DNA of 64,000 nucleotides from Nageia nagi (lineage: Eukaryota; Pinophyta): assembly GCA_050084985.1 (NCBI GenBank), contig JBITNC010000001.1, forward strand, positions 152,768,001 to 152,832,000, in the 5' to 3' direction. Shown piece after piece: positions 1 through 10,944 of this stretch. The translations under genes and the position numbers were made by a program. The notes beneath the pieces were generated by a model. The model was not told the origin of the DNA. It saw nothing but the letters and a program-made list of their open reading frames with translations, and searched no databases. The number at the start of each line of letters is the position of its first letter. Position 1 is the first letter of the stretch.

Positions 1-1149
1 TCAAAATATTAAAACTATTTTAGTATAATTATGTATTTTGTAGGCAAGCAAAAAATAATATCTTCCCTTAGAAAAGATTTTAGTGATATGTGGAGTGGAC
101 ACAAAGCACTTCATAAGGAAAGTTAAAATCTAAATTAAAGAAGGGATAAGTTGAGAAGAATGATAAAATATATTCCAAAACATGAGTGTATTGGTAAAAA
201 GAAATCATCTAGTTGTGATAAAAAAGTATGAAAGATAATGGTTAAAAGAGTGAATGATCAGGATTCATGTCACAAGTCCACAAGTGAACCTTCCCAATAA
301 GAAAATATGCTCTTGCACAATTTTCTAGATTTACTTATGTTGGTGCCATTAGTACAAATTAAATAGGAAGCACATGAAAACATGGTATTGAAGCCAAGTT
401 TATGACTCTATTTTAGGATTTATTTAATATTTTAAAATAAATAGTTAAATATTTATAATTTTGTTAGACGATGAATTATTTGATATTATTTAATTAAATA
501 TATATATTTTTTATAGTTCGAAACATACAAAAAACTTCTATAGACCAAAAATTAGTATATGGCTTTAAATATGGTTTGATGTGGCTACAAACTATGATAG
601 AGGAAAGAGTAAGTAATTAGCATACATAACTCACTTTCTATCTTTAGCATATATAACCCATCATATTAAAAAAATATTACATTTTTTAATATTACATTTT
701 CAATTAAAAAATGAGTCAGAAACTAAACTCAAAAAGAATAAAAACATAATATATAAAAGTATAACAATGTGTTTAGAGCCAAGAAGAGTTGAGTTGTCAC
801 CCTTGTGTGTATGCTAGCATGTTAGGGTTTTTCAACTTGTCACACTGCATTAATCACCTAGGATTTTTGTGGTACATCCTTGGTCTGATACGTTTAAGAT
901 TTTACACCATCTTAGATGATGTTTCTTCCTCTTAAGTATAGTCACCTCACTTAATGGCATTATATCATTGCATGTCATGCCAAATAATGGAGAGGAGGAT
1001 GGTGCTAGGAAAACACCCATGCAAGTTCCTACTAAAGGTTGAACATGAGGTAATGTTGATGTTCCTCAAGTTTTCATTCCTATTAAATATTTTTGTTATA
1101 CTTATCTTTGGTTTGAATCCCACACTTGGTATGGTATTTCCTTGGTCGT
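1..1149. other. AT-rich sequence, no gene seen
   Basis: This stretch is AT-rich with many stops in all frames and no recognisable domain. The small open frame near 954-1157 has no family resemblance and probably overlaps the upstream part of the LINE relic that follows. Confidence 0.5.
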
Positions 1150-3203
1150 ATCCCTAATGATACCATTCTGTGTTCTTGGGTCAATCAATTTTGGAGTCCT
1201 TATGGTGTCAAAGTTGAGAATATTTAGAACCTCATGAAGGGATTTTTCCTTTTTAGGTTCTCTGACCTTGTGTAGGTCTAGAAATGAGGTTTCCATAACG
1301 TTTTCTAGGATACTTGCTTTCTTCCTCAGATTGTTGGTGATATGGGCCTCTTTGATTATAATGTTCAAGGATTTGTGTTATGTAAAAAATGGATTTTGAG
1401 AGCTTTAAAGGGGAATGAAGTTTGAAAAATTCTAGTTCAACACTATATCTATTAGGGAATTTGTTATGGTAAGAAAGCTTAGAAAAGATTTTCCTTTCAA
1501 ACCTTCCTTACTACCCTTGTCTTTCTCAATATTATAGGTTCCTTTATGATTAAGAGCATTTGAAAAGCTTGGGAATCCATCAAGCCTTGGCTTATTTGGC
1601 ATATCTAAGGCAAGTATTTGGGAGCTTCTCTAAACTCTCTTAACATTTAGTGGTCTAAGACTTTTTCTCATGATGGGTTGCTTCTTTCCCAAGAGCAATG
1701 GGTTCAAGCTTTGAGATTGTATAGAAAGGCAATTGCATCTATTTCTCAATTTTTTGATTCCCAACATAAGTCTTAACATTCCTAGGTTATTTTTTGGGAA
1801 TTCTATAACCTTAAAGTAGAGGATAATGTAACCTTTGATTTGGTGATTAATAGAACTACATTTTCCATTTGGCAAAATCTTGGTCTTGAATTTCAAAAAC
1901 CTTAGTGATCTGACTAGTTTTGGCCTTATCATATAAATTTGGTGAAGTATAAACCTTACCATGGATACTCTTAGCTTTCCCCTCATGTCCCTATGTGTCA
2001 TATGCTCAATCATAGATGGGATTTTCTTTCTTCACAATCTCATTGATCTTTGCATGTTTCTATAGTTTAGGCTAAGTATCTTGAACCTAAGTAGAGTTTC
2101 TTTGTCTAGAGTCTTTTCAATCAGGATTTCTCTATTGGTCATTAGTGTCAGTATCTGGGTGTAGTAAACCCTACATTTCCATGTTATTTTGAACCTAAGG
2201 ATTTTGCCCATACTTTTTGGTACTATGCTAAAGTGTCTCAATGTTAGGATTGGATTCTCTCCTTCTTTAATCCTTTCTTAACCTCCCCCTATTTGTGGGT
2301 TCATGCATTTCTCAAAGATTTGCTTCAGTGTTTAGAGCCCTCAAGTGAAGTTTGGCATGTTTTTAGAACTAGCATTCTCTACCATTTATGGAAAACTAGA
2401 AGGAATATTATGTTTGGTAGAGAAGCCCCTTAGACCACCTTTTCCTTGGCTGAAAAGTATTCTATTTTCTATGATTGCTGGTTGCAGATAAAAATTTAAG
2501 TGGGAAAAGTTCACATGGAGGTTCAACACTTACATAATCTACTAGACCATTGGAGCAATGTACCTTACATAATTAGTTGGGTCCCAGATGATGAGCCTCC
2601 TCCTTGCTAGATGCAATCTTGTGGTTGTCCCTGATGTCAAAAGTTACGTAGTTGCACTCTTGCACCTCTATGATGAGTCTTTGCTATAGTTACTCTAGTG
2701 AATTCTCCTTAGCATTGGTCATAACCTCCATCGAATCCTAAGCAATGTAAGCTTGGTGAGCCTACTACCCCCCATTCTCATAGTGGGTGGGATGTTTGAT
2801 TAGAGGTTTTGAATCTAGTTACTAGATGGGGAGATCTTCCAGAACCTTCTCTAACTCTAGTTCGTAGCATGGATATGTGTGGCATTATTAGTGACTATAA
2901 TTTTTAGGATAGTTGGTACATTCCTTCTATTGAGGGTGGTGGTTGGGAGCATATGGGCTTTACTAATAACTTTAGCTGGTGCTTAGTCTTGGTTTTGGAG
3001 TTGGAAATGTTTCTTTTTTTATTATCAAGGCTCCCTTGGTGGACATTTTGATTGTTAATCTCAAGATGCTTTTTGTATTATCTTTCTAACTATGGTGTAG
3101 TTAGTTTGGGGTTGTGGTTACCCACGAGGTATGCTTAATTCCACTCGTCCTTTTTTGTATGGAAAAATTTTAAATAATTAAAAATCTTTTTCATAAAAAA
3201 AAC
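1150..3203 (+). mobile_element. Decayed LINE (non-LTR retrotransposon) relic
   Basis: Broken frames on the plus strand resemble the 3' part of plant LINEs. Around 1200-1260 a NLMKGFFLFRF-like run recalls the ORF1 RNA-binding region. Near 1550-1620 there is a KAWESIKPWLIWHI-like stretch, as seen upstream of the zinc-binding domain of plant LINE reverse transcriptases. Around 2250-2420 there is VWHVFRTSILYHLWKTRR followed by NIMFG, matching the conserved W..R..R..I.F region after that domain. The catalytic reverse transcriptase core was not found, so the element looks internally deleted. The 3' end at about 3180-3203 reads AAAAATCTTTTTCAT followed by an A run. The minus-strand LINE relic at 54.4-56.5 kb ends in a very similar way. 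Domain identity is inferred from motif memory, not from an alignment. Confidence 0.5.
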
Positions 3204-3467
3204 TATAGAAATACTAGCTTAGATATGTTAGAGATATTCTAAAAATATTAAGAAGTATCAGTATCAAGGTACCTATATTATTTCATTAAAGTACAACTTC
3301 TAAAATAGATAATTATCTAAAATATTTACACTAATTAATTACTATTCAACTTATATTAAAATTAAGAAAATATAAAAAAATGTTATGATGAATTATCCAT
3401 ACATTATAAATGGTTAACCTTTTATTATCTATAATAAAATTGAAATAGAAAAAATAAGTAAAAAGTT

Positions 3468-3573
3468 AATTATTATTATTATTACTTAATGATATTCACA
3501 CATCCAACGTAGGGATTGGAACTCAAGATCTATCGTTGCAAACATCCCAAAATCCAAACATTAAGCTACCCTC
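3468..3573 (-). mobile_element. tRNA-derived SINE-like sequence
   Basis: Read on the minus strand, 3573 to 3507 looks like a tRNA-derived head. It starts GGGTAGCTTAATGTTTGG, close to the polymerase III A box. About 30 nt later comes GAGTTCCAATCCC, close to the B box consensus GGTTCRANNCC. A short tail then ends in an (ATT)n tract at about 3468-3485, a known style of plant SINE 3' end. No clear target-site duplication was found. It could also be a lone tRNA pseudogene. Confidence 0.4.
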
Positions 3574-4455
3574 AAATAAAAATAATATTAATTAGACATT
3601 TAAATTATATGCACGACTATAAATTTAGAACACAAAAATAAGAATACTCAACTAAAATTTATATTTGTTAATTTACAAAGAAATTCAGTATATCACTTGA
3701 GTTAGAAAATGTGACACTAAGAAAAACTTACCAAACTCATTTCAACCTTTTATCATTATAAACCAATTTGTACCAAAACCATATTGATTATCTACAAGAA
3801 ATACTATCAATTAAAATAGTCTATGAATATCATGCACCTAAATAAGTATTTAAATGAATTATTCCCTTACCCCACTCTTCACATACAAATCAATAGAGTT
3901 ATAAATGCATAAACTTTAGCAAGTATATTACATTCTAGTTTATTTTTCTTAGTCACATGCATTAATTTTTGAAAGAATATTACATTTTAATTTATTTATA
4001 TAGTTGCATCAATAATTCTTTTAAGATTTGCACTTCATGAGTAAAAAGACATTCAATACAAATGTTCGAAAGGGGGCATTATCACATTTTGGAGAATATA
4101 CGATGAGAATATATGTGGCATGAAAATGGGCTACTTAGGTCATGATGATGGTGAAGCTATTTGCGATGACCAGTTGCTTCTTGACCTTTGACCTAATACC
4201 CACTAGGAGATAACATTTTTCCTTTTTTTATTTTTTAATTATTTTATTTTATTTTAATTAGATCCGCCCAACAACCTATGGATGGTGTTCAATGGTATAT
4301 TGTTGGTATTTTTTAGTAGGTGCTGTTGTTCCGTTAAAAAAATAGAATGTATTAACACAACAAAATCAAATCAAACAAAAGTAAAATAGTAAATAAAATT
4401 TATTAATTTTAAATTAAATATTAAAATACTAAATGAATACAAGTATTGGTAGAAG
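3574..4455. other. AT-rich sequence, no gene seen
   Basis: No coding or RNA feature could be supported here. The sequence is AT-rich with short homopolymer runs. Confidence 0.5.
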
Positions 4456-4703
4456 GAATATTATAAAATACCAATAATTATGAGGGAAGTTAATGAGAAG
4501 AAGGTTGTTTAAACTTTCAAAAGGGAGGCCTCAAGTTCAAATCTCTCTCCCTTACATCCATGATATCTAAAATACTATCGAATTACGGTAGCTGCAGATG
4601 AGGTGGGGATTGTACCTTTGATAGAGTTTGACAACCTCGATGCCCTTTAGTCATGGGCTCGAAGCTCAAGGATTTTAAACAAAAAAAAATGAATATTGTA
4701 AAA
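4456..4703 (+). mobile_element. SINE with target-site duplications
   Basis: A 222-bp body (4469-4690) is bracketed by a near-identical 13-bp direct repeat: GAATATTATAAAA at 4456-4468 and GAATATTGTAAAA at 4691-4703 (one mismatch). The body begins with a tRNA-like head. There is a GGGAAG acceptor-like start at about 4484, and AGTTCAAATCT at about 4533 resembles the pol III B box. Downstream CTCTCCC can pair with the 5' GGGA. The body ends in an A9 run (4681-4689). Direct repeats, a tRNA-like head and an A tail together are the hallmark of a SINE copied by LINE machinery. The family is not identified. Confidence 0.6.
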
Positions 4704-7121
4704 CAAAATGGAGATACATAAAAGAGACAAAGGCATTGTTGGAGACTATTTCAAAGGGAAAGAAATGTTAAATGGAAGAGAATAATGTGTTATTACCATT
4801 TTATTTGTAATATTATGTCCATTGAAGCTTATAAAAGGATGTTTAAGGCATAGAGAAAATTATTTGATGAATTTTAGGATGTAGTGCATAAGAGTCATAT
4901 TATGATGGCTAGTTAGGAGAGCACCTCAAAATTATAATTCCATGAAGGGGAGTAAGAATGAAGTCATCATATAGAGGCAATTGTAGTGAACTCCATGTGT
5001 AAGTATATTGTATTGTGAATGAGTTCCATTGAGGGAGTAATTCAATTAAGAGGTGTGAATTTCATAATGTAGGATTCAAAAGAGGTAGCCATGGGGAGAA
5101 GGCAAAAGACCTAGACTTGATGCTTATGAGGAGATAGTGGTGCACTTGAGAGCCTAATCATTCTTTATGTATGACTTCTAAGATGAAGTTTATTATGTTG
5201 TGTTTGATGTTGAGATGGATTGCATGGTGTGAAGGTGGAAATCACATCATGAGTGAGCATGTTATTTGTGGTAGATATGGTATGTGCTTCGACCTATATT
5301 ATTGTGATTATTTTGGAAGAGTGACTTTGTGTACATCTTTTAGTGGGATGTTGTCAGTACTTCTAGCGGAGTGTTGGGAGTAGAGCATTTCGCTCATTAG
5401 ATATTGTATTAGAGGTTGATCACATGATGGAAGTTACTTCTTTTTGTTGGGATTTTCTATGGGTATTTCAGTTCCCTATTAGTGTGCATCATTTGTGTGC
5501 ATGTGTTATTATTTGTTTTATAGGCACTTAAAATTTGAAGTGTGATAAATGAATATATGATATGTTTTGGAAAGCCAAAATCTACTAGACTTTATAGATC
5601 ATATTTTATAAGAAAAAATTGAATGGTAAAGATACATACACATGTAAAATAATAATTCCATACATGATAGAAATAGAGTAAAATAACTAAACATTAAAAT
5701 TTATGTACAACAGATTCTCAACCTTCGAGGGATATCGTTGCTCCAGATAGAGTAAGCCGTATCTTTCCCACTTTGGAAGGATGATTTCTCTCCCTTCGAA
5801 GGTACTATTATATGCGTCGAAACAAACCCCAACCTCGAACCAATGATTCTCATATATCGAGGGATTGATTTGAGACTTATTTGGTATGATGAATAAACTT
5901 TTAGAAAATTATTAACAAAGAAAATACAATAGCTCATCTAGTAGCAATATTAACTTATCATAAGATCCTAACAACCTTCATTTTGAACTATATCAATATT
6001 TTCATATCTCCTTGAAAATTCTTACAATAAACATCTTGATATATTATTATCATCATTTGAAACATGAATAAACCATCTTTCTTCAACATAATAATATCTT
6101 TGATATAAACTTAATGATTCTTTGTACAGTAACATAAAAAAATTATATAATAAAATCCCTAATATACAATTAATTCTCCTTTATACAATACAACACTTGA
6201 ATATAATAATATTACCATTGCACTTAATGATCCTTTAACGCAATAGTATTTCAAACATAGTTTAATGAACTCACGATGGTGGATGCAGTCTTTTAGACAC
6301 AACAATCAATAATTTTTTATAACAATATTAGATAATTGTTTTTTTTTATTAACATTTTCTACAATAAGTTGCAATCTCATGTATGTGATGAAGTGCAGGT
6401 GGAGAAATCTCTTGAAAGATGCTTCTTCTAGCAGCAAGTTTGCGAGTGAAGACAGGGAAGGAAGTTCATGCCACACCAACTCAGAAATCAGCCATGAAAA
6501 CTAAAAACCAGAGTAAATTTCATTCTATTTCAAATAGTTCAACTAAGAAATTGTTTGGAGAATACCCAACAACCAAAATCAGTCAACAACTTGGCCTGAG
6601 AAGCATTCAATGGCATGTCTAGTATAGTTACAATCTTACCTCTAACTTTCCACGGACTTGAATCAAAACAGGACCAAACTGAGTGAAAATAGCGTCGAAG
6701 GACTGATCCAAATATCATCCATGAACTGGGCAAAATTATATTTATCAAAATTGCAGCTAAAGACCCAACAATACATACACTCCTTGAAGGGCCACGTTCT
6801 GTTGTATGGAAGAGGACGTTCCAGTAGATTGAAAAGCTTCAAAAAGTAGTCAAAGGACAGTCCTAAATTGCCAAAACCATCTGAATAAAAAACAGTTTTC
6901 AATCATGTTTACTTATGTCCAGGTGCTGACAGAATACCCCACGTCTCAACAGTATGACTGGGCATGCTTTCCAACTGAATAACATCTATTAGTCAGAAAG
7001 AAGCATGGTGGAGAACAATATTCAACAGGTTGAATGTGAAGGAAGGAAAAGGATGTTTTTTTTGTTGCATCTACCAATCACATACAGTTTTTTTTAAGTT
7101 AATGTAGGAGTCCATTCTTAT
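4704..7121. other. No confident gene; higher-GC patch at about 6400-7050
   Basis: Most of this stretch is AT-rich and non-coding. A patch at about 6390-7050 is less AT-rich and has short open frames on both strands, but none shows a recognisable domain or a convincing splice pattern. It may be degraded genic sequence belonging to the 3' side of the LAZY locus. Confidence 0.4.
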
Positions 7122-7555
7122 TATAAACTCCTTATTTCCATCATCTTTACATTATATTAAAATTGATTAATTATTCTTTATTTAATATAACTAATTTTAA
7201 CTCATGAATTGCCTTTTGATACTATACTTAATTTTTATCTGTACAACATTACTAAATCCAAATGATGAGAATTCAACAGTCAATTTTTATTTTATTGTAA
7301 GCCCCTCCTCGCAAAAATTACTTGAAAAAAATCAATATAAACTATAAAGATCTTTGTTTGCTCCAACAAGAGCTACGTCTCAATAAAACAATCCCTAAAC
7401 AGACTCCAAAATCCAAATTCTTACTAGTATTGGATTCAAAGCATATGGCAATGCAATTACACATGATCAAACAATAATATCGGTAAACTCTATAGATAGC
7501 TGTTTTGCATAAGAATTAGGCCACCTTTGAATGATTTTAATCCCCAGGCGTAGAA

Positions 7556-7980
7556 TTACAGTTTCAGCACCACAACTGCAAGGAGACAAATTCCATTACA
7601 TAAGTGAAAATCTTATGAGAGACAATTCAACAAAGAAAAAAGATAAGGTTAGATATGTAAAGTTACAGTCTGAGTCAGATTTGATCCAGTATTCATGAAA
7701 TTTCCCTAGAGAGTGCTCCCTTGATAATGTATAATATTATTCACATGATATATAACTCTCATCTTCAAGTTCATACATGTGTGGACTGATGTTGCTGTGG
7801 CAGCTACCAAAAGGGAGGCATGTTGATTGAGTCTTGGTTGCCATGGACATTGCATGATGATCTACTCTCTTGAGAAGGTGAGGCACCTGTTGAATATTTT
7901 TCTTCATGATCAAGGATGTCACCTTTCTGCAAAGTGTCGCTCCTTCTCTTTAATAGAGTTTTGCTCAACATATTCTTCAG
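7556..7980 (-). pseudogene. Duplicated LAZY exons 4 and 5, disabled
   Basis: This is the copy-1 counterpart of the last two LAZY exons. Exon 4' (7667-7980, 314 bp) keeps its splice sites (ACAG acceptor, GTAACT donor). A 1-bp insertion in the run at about 7808-7812 shifts the frame to a TAG. Farther on, a GAA codon of the functional copy is TAA. Exon 5' (7556-7575) keeps its acceptor and the 20-nt length, but the motif VVLEL reads VVLKL (GAA to AAA). If transcription of LAZY ran through to this copy, splicing into it would give a protein lacking the normal C-terminal motif. I infer a dead partial duplicate. Confidence 0.85.
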
Positions 7981-8601
7981 CTGTAACACTCAAGTGGGTT
8001 GTAGTTATAAGTTATAGTTGTATCATGACAATAAACCATTTCGCGTGATTGATTGTTAACTGTTATCTTGAATATCGATTTAATCGTTTATTTTAAGCAT
8101 TCTGTTCTCAATAATGGTAAGGAGACGGTTAAATGACAACTTTTCAAAACTTTGTTTAGACTAGTCTGAGATTTTCATAAGTGATTATATCTGACAAAGC
8201 ATTAAAATTTACATAACAAGTTATCCAATTTTTGGCATTTGGGTTATCCATTTGACCTTAATATGAATATATTCAGAAGTCAATTTATCTAGAGAAAAAT
8301 TTAACGACTGAGTTTACTGGCATAACAGTGATGTGTATATCAATAACATAATCTGGAAACTATAAATCATAGAGATCAGTATTCTAATGAAATATAATTA
8401 CCTTCATTAATGGAATATATGGAGGGAGAGATAAATCGGATCTTTAATCAAGAATATTGACACATTTTTTTGGTTTTTGGCAACGAACTCAAGGAATCAG
8501 TACAGCATCTTTCGAAGCATTCAAAAAATATTAGCCAAGTTTGTTAAAAATACTTCCTAAGGGATGAAAATAATAAAAACGTAAAATGAATCTCCCCTCC
8601 A

Positions 8602-8961
8602 ATGGGTAAGGGAAAGATCAACACAAACATAGCTAACATGAGAGGAATAGATCATCTTTTAGATGGATTCCCAATTTACATCTTTGCAGATAATTTAGGT
8701 ACATTATCCAACAACTTGGGAAAGGGGAGAGCCATTCTGAGAGGTTTATGGGTAGCATTGAAGGTAGGCTGCATGAAGGTTCAGTTGGAGTCTGATTCTT
8801 AAATAATGATAAACTATTTGACAAGGCAAGCTCATCAGAAAATTATACGTTGGAGACTATGTAGACTGCTTGATAAGATAAAGCTCACACAGAAATTTAA
8901 ATCAGTTGAGTTCAACCTTATACCCTGCACAAAGAAAAAGGTGGTTAATGGGATGGCCAGC
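8602..8961 (+). pseudogene. RNase H-like domain fragment (LINE-derived), copy 1
   Basis: The plus-strand frame resembles the C-terminal RNase H domain (RVT_3 type) found in plant LINEs. There is FADNLGTLSNN, then an AILRGLWVALK helix, then VQLESDS, where the conserved acidic residues of such domains lie, then W.LCRLLDKI and an IPCTQKK...NGMAS end that resembles the REKN..AD.LA tail. One in-frame stop follows LESDS (TAA where copy 2 has CAA). It is a fragment only and lies antisense to the LAZY duplicate. Confidence 0.6.
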
Positions 8962-9044
8962 TGAGCTCTGAACAAATGTGATCTTTTTTGCAACGGGTAC
9001 TTCCATCAAATGGTTTATATAATAAAATATCAATTAAAAAAAAA

Positions 9045-10944
9045 TATAAACTCCTAATTTCCATCATCTTTACCTTATATTAAAATTAACTAATTATTCT
9101 TTATTTAATATAATTAATTTTAATTCATGAATTGCCTTTTGATAGTATACTTAATTTTTATCTTTACAACATTACTAAATCCAAATCATGAGAATTCAAT
9201 AGTTAATTTTTATTTTATTGTAAGCTCCTCCTTGCACAAATTACTTGAAAAAAATCAATATAAACTATTAAGATCTTTGTTTGCTCCAACAAAAGCTATG
9301 TCTCAATAAAACAATCCCTATACAGACTCCAAAATCCAAATTCTTACTGAGTATTGGATTCAAAGCATATGGCAATGCAAGTACACATGATCAAACAATA
9401 ATATTGGTAAACTCTATAGATAGCTGTTTTGCATAAGAATCAGGCCAGCTTTGAATGGTTTTAATCCCCAGGCGTAGAATTACAGTTCCAGCACCACAAC
9501 TGCAAGGAGACAAATTCCATTACATCAGTGAAAATCTTATGAGAGGCAATTCAATAAAGGAAGAAGATAAGGTTAGATATGTAAAGTTACAGTCTGAGTC
9601 GGATTTGATCCAGTATTCATGAAATCTCCCTAGAGACTGCCCCCTTGATAATGTATAATATTCTTCACATAATATATAACTCTCATCTTCAAGTTCATAC
9701 ATGTGTGGACTGATGTTGCTGTGGCAGCTACTAAAGGGAGGCATGTTGATTGAGTCTTGGTTGCCATGGACATTGCATGATGATCTACTCTCTTGAAAAG
9801 GTGAAGCACCTATTGAATATTTTTCTTCGTGATCAAGGATGTCATCTTTCTGCAATGTGTTGCTCCTTCTCTTTAATAGAGTTTTGCTCAACATATTCTT
9901 CAGCTGCAATATTCAAATGGGTTATAGTTATAAGTTATAGTTGTATCATAATAATAAACCATTTCGGGTGATTAACTGTTATCCCGAATATCGATTTAAT
10001 CGTTTCTTTTAAGCATTCTGTTCTCAATAATGGTAAGGAGACAGTTAAATGACAACTTTTCAAAACTTTGTTTAGACTAGTCTGAGATTTTCATAAGTGA
10101 TTGTATTTGACAAAGCATTAAAATTTACAGAACAAGTTATCCAACTTTGATTGGCATTTGGGTTATCCATTTGACCTTAATATGAATATATTCAGAAGTC
10201 AATTTATCTAGAGAAAAATTTATCGACTGAGTTTACTGGCATAACAGTGATGTGTATATCAATAAGAGCAATGAAAGGTCCGATTACCATAATCTGGAAA
10301 CTATAAATCACAAACATCAGTATTCTAATGAATTATAATTACCTTCGTTGATGGAATATATGGAGGGAGACATAAATCGGATCTTAAATCAAGAATATTG
10401 ACACATCTTTTTGGTTTTTGGCAACGAACTCAAGAAATCAGTACAGCATCATTCGAAGCATTCAAAAAGTATTAGCCAAGTTTGATAAAAATACTCTCTA
10501 AGGGATGAAAATAATAAAAACGTAAAATGGATCTCCTCCAATGGGTAAGGGAAAGATCAACACAAACATAGCTAACATGAGAGGAATAGATCATCTTTTA
10601 GATGCATTCCCAATTTTCATCTTTGCAGATAATTTAGGTACATTATCCAACAACTTGGGAAAGGGGAAAGCCATTCTGAGAGGTTTATAGGTAAAATTGA
10701 AGGTAGGCTCCATCAAGGTTCAGTTGGAGTCTGATTCTCAAATAATGATAAACTATTTGACAAGGCAAGCTCATCAGAAAATTATACATTGGAGACTATG
10801 TAGACTGCTTGATAAGATAAAGCTCACACAGAAAATTGAATCAGTTGAGTTCATCCTTATACCCTGCACACAGAAAAAAGTGCTTGATGGGATGGCCAGC
10901 TGACCTCTGAACAAATGTGATCTTGTTTGCAAGGGGTACTTCCA
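9045..10944. repeat. Tandem duplication copy 2 (carries functional LAZY exons 4-5)
   Basis: This 1900-bp unit is homologous to 7122-9005. It holds functional LAZY exons 4 and 5 on the minus strand and an RNase H fragment on the plus strand in LAZY intron 3. Homology stops at GGGTACTTCCA (10,944). Beyond that is unique intron-3 sequence leading to exon 3, so this copy is the parental position. Confidence 0.92.

Larger units (their letters stand above)
7122..9005. repeat. Tandem duplication copy 1 (downstream, broken LAZY 3' end)
   Basis: This 1884-bp segment aligns end to end by eye with 9045-10944, at roughly 1923-1940 bp offset with a few small indels. It starts at TATAAACTCC and ends at GGGTACTTCCA. 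It carries, in the same order, a copy of LAZY exon 5, intron 4, exon 4, part of intron 3 and the RNase H fragment. A 39-bp AT-rich linker (9006-9044) separates the copies. Point differences are common, so the duplication is not recent. Confidence 0.92.

Noticed and set aside
6419-6902. Short frames on both strands suggesting a small gene
   Set aside because: Several overlapping frames of equal length exist with no domain, start context or splice support. Kept only as a higher-GC patch.
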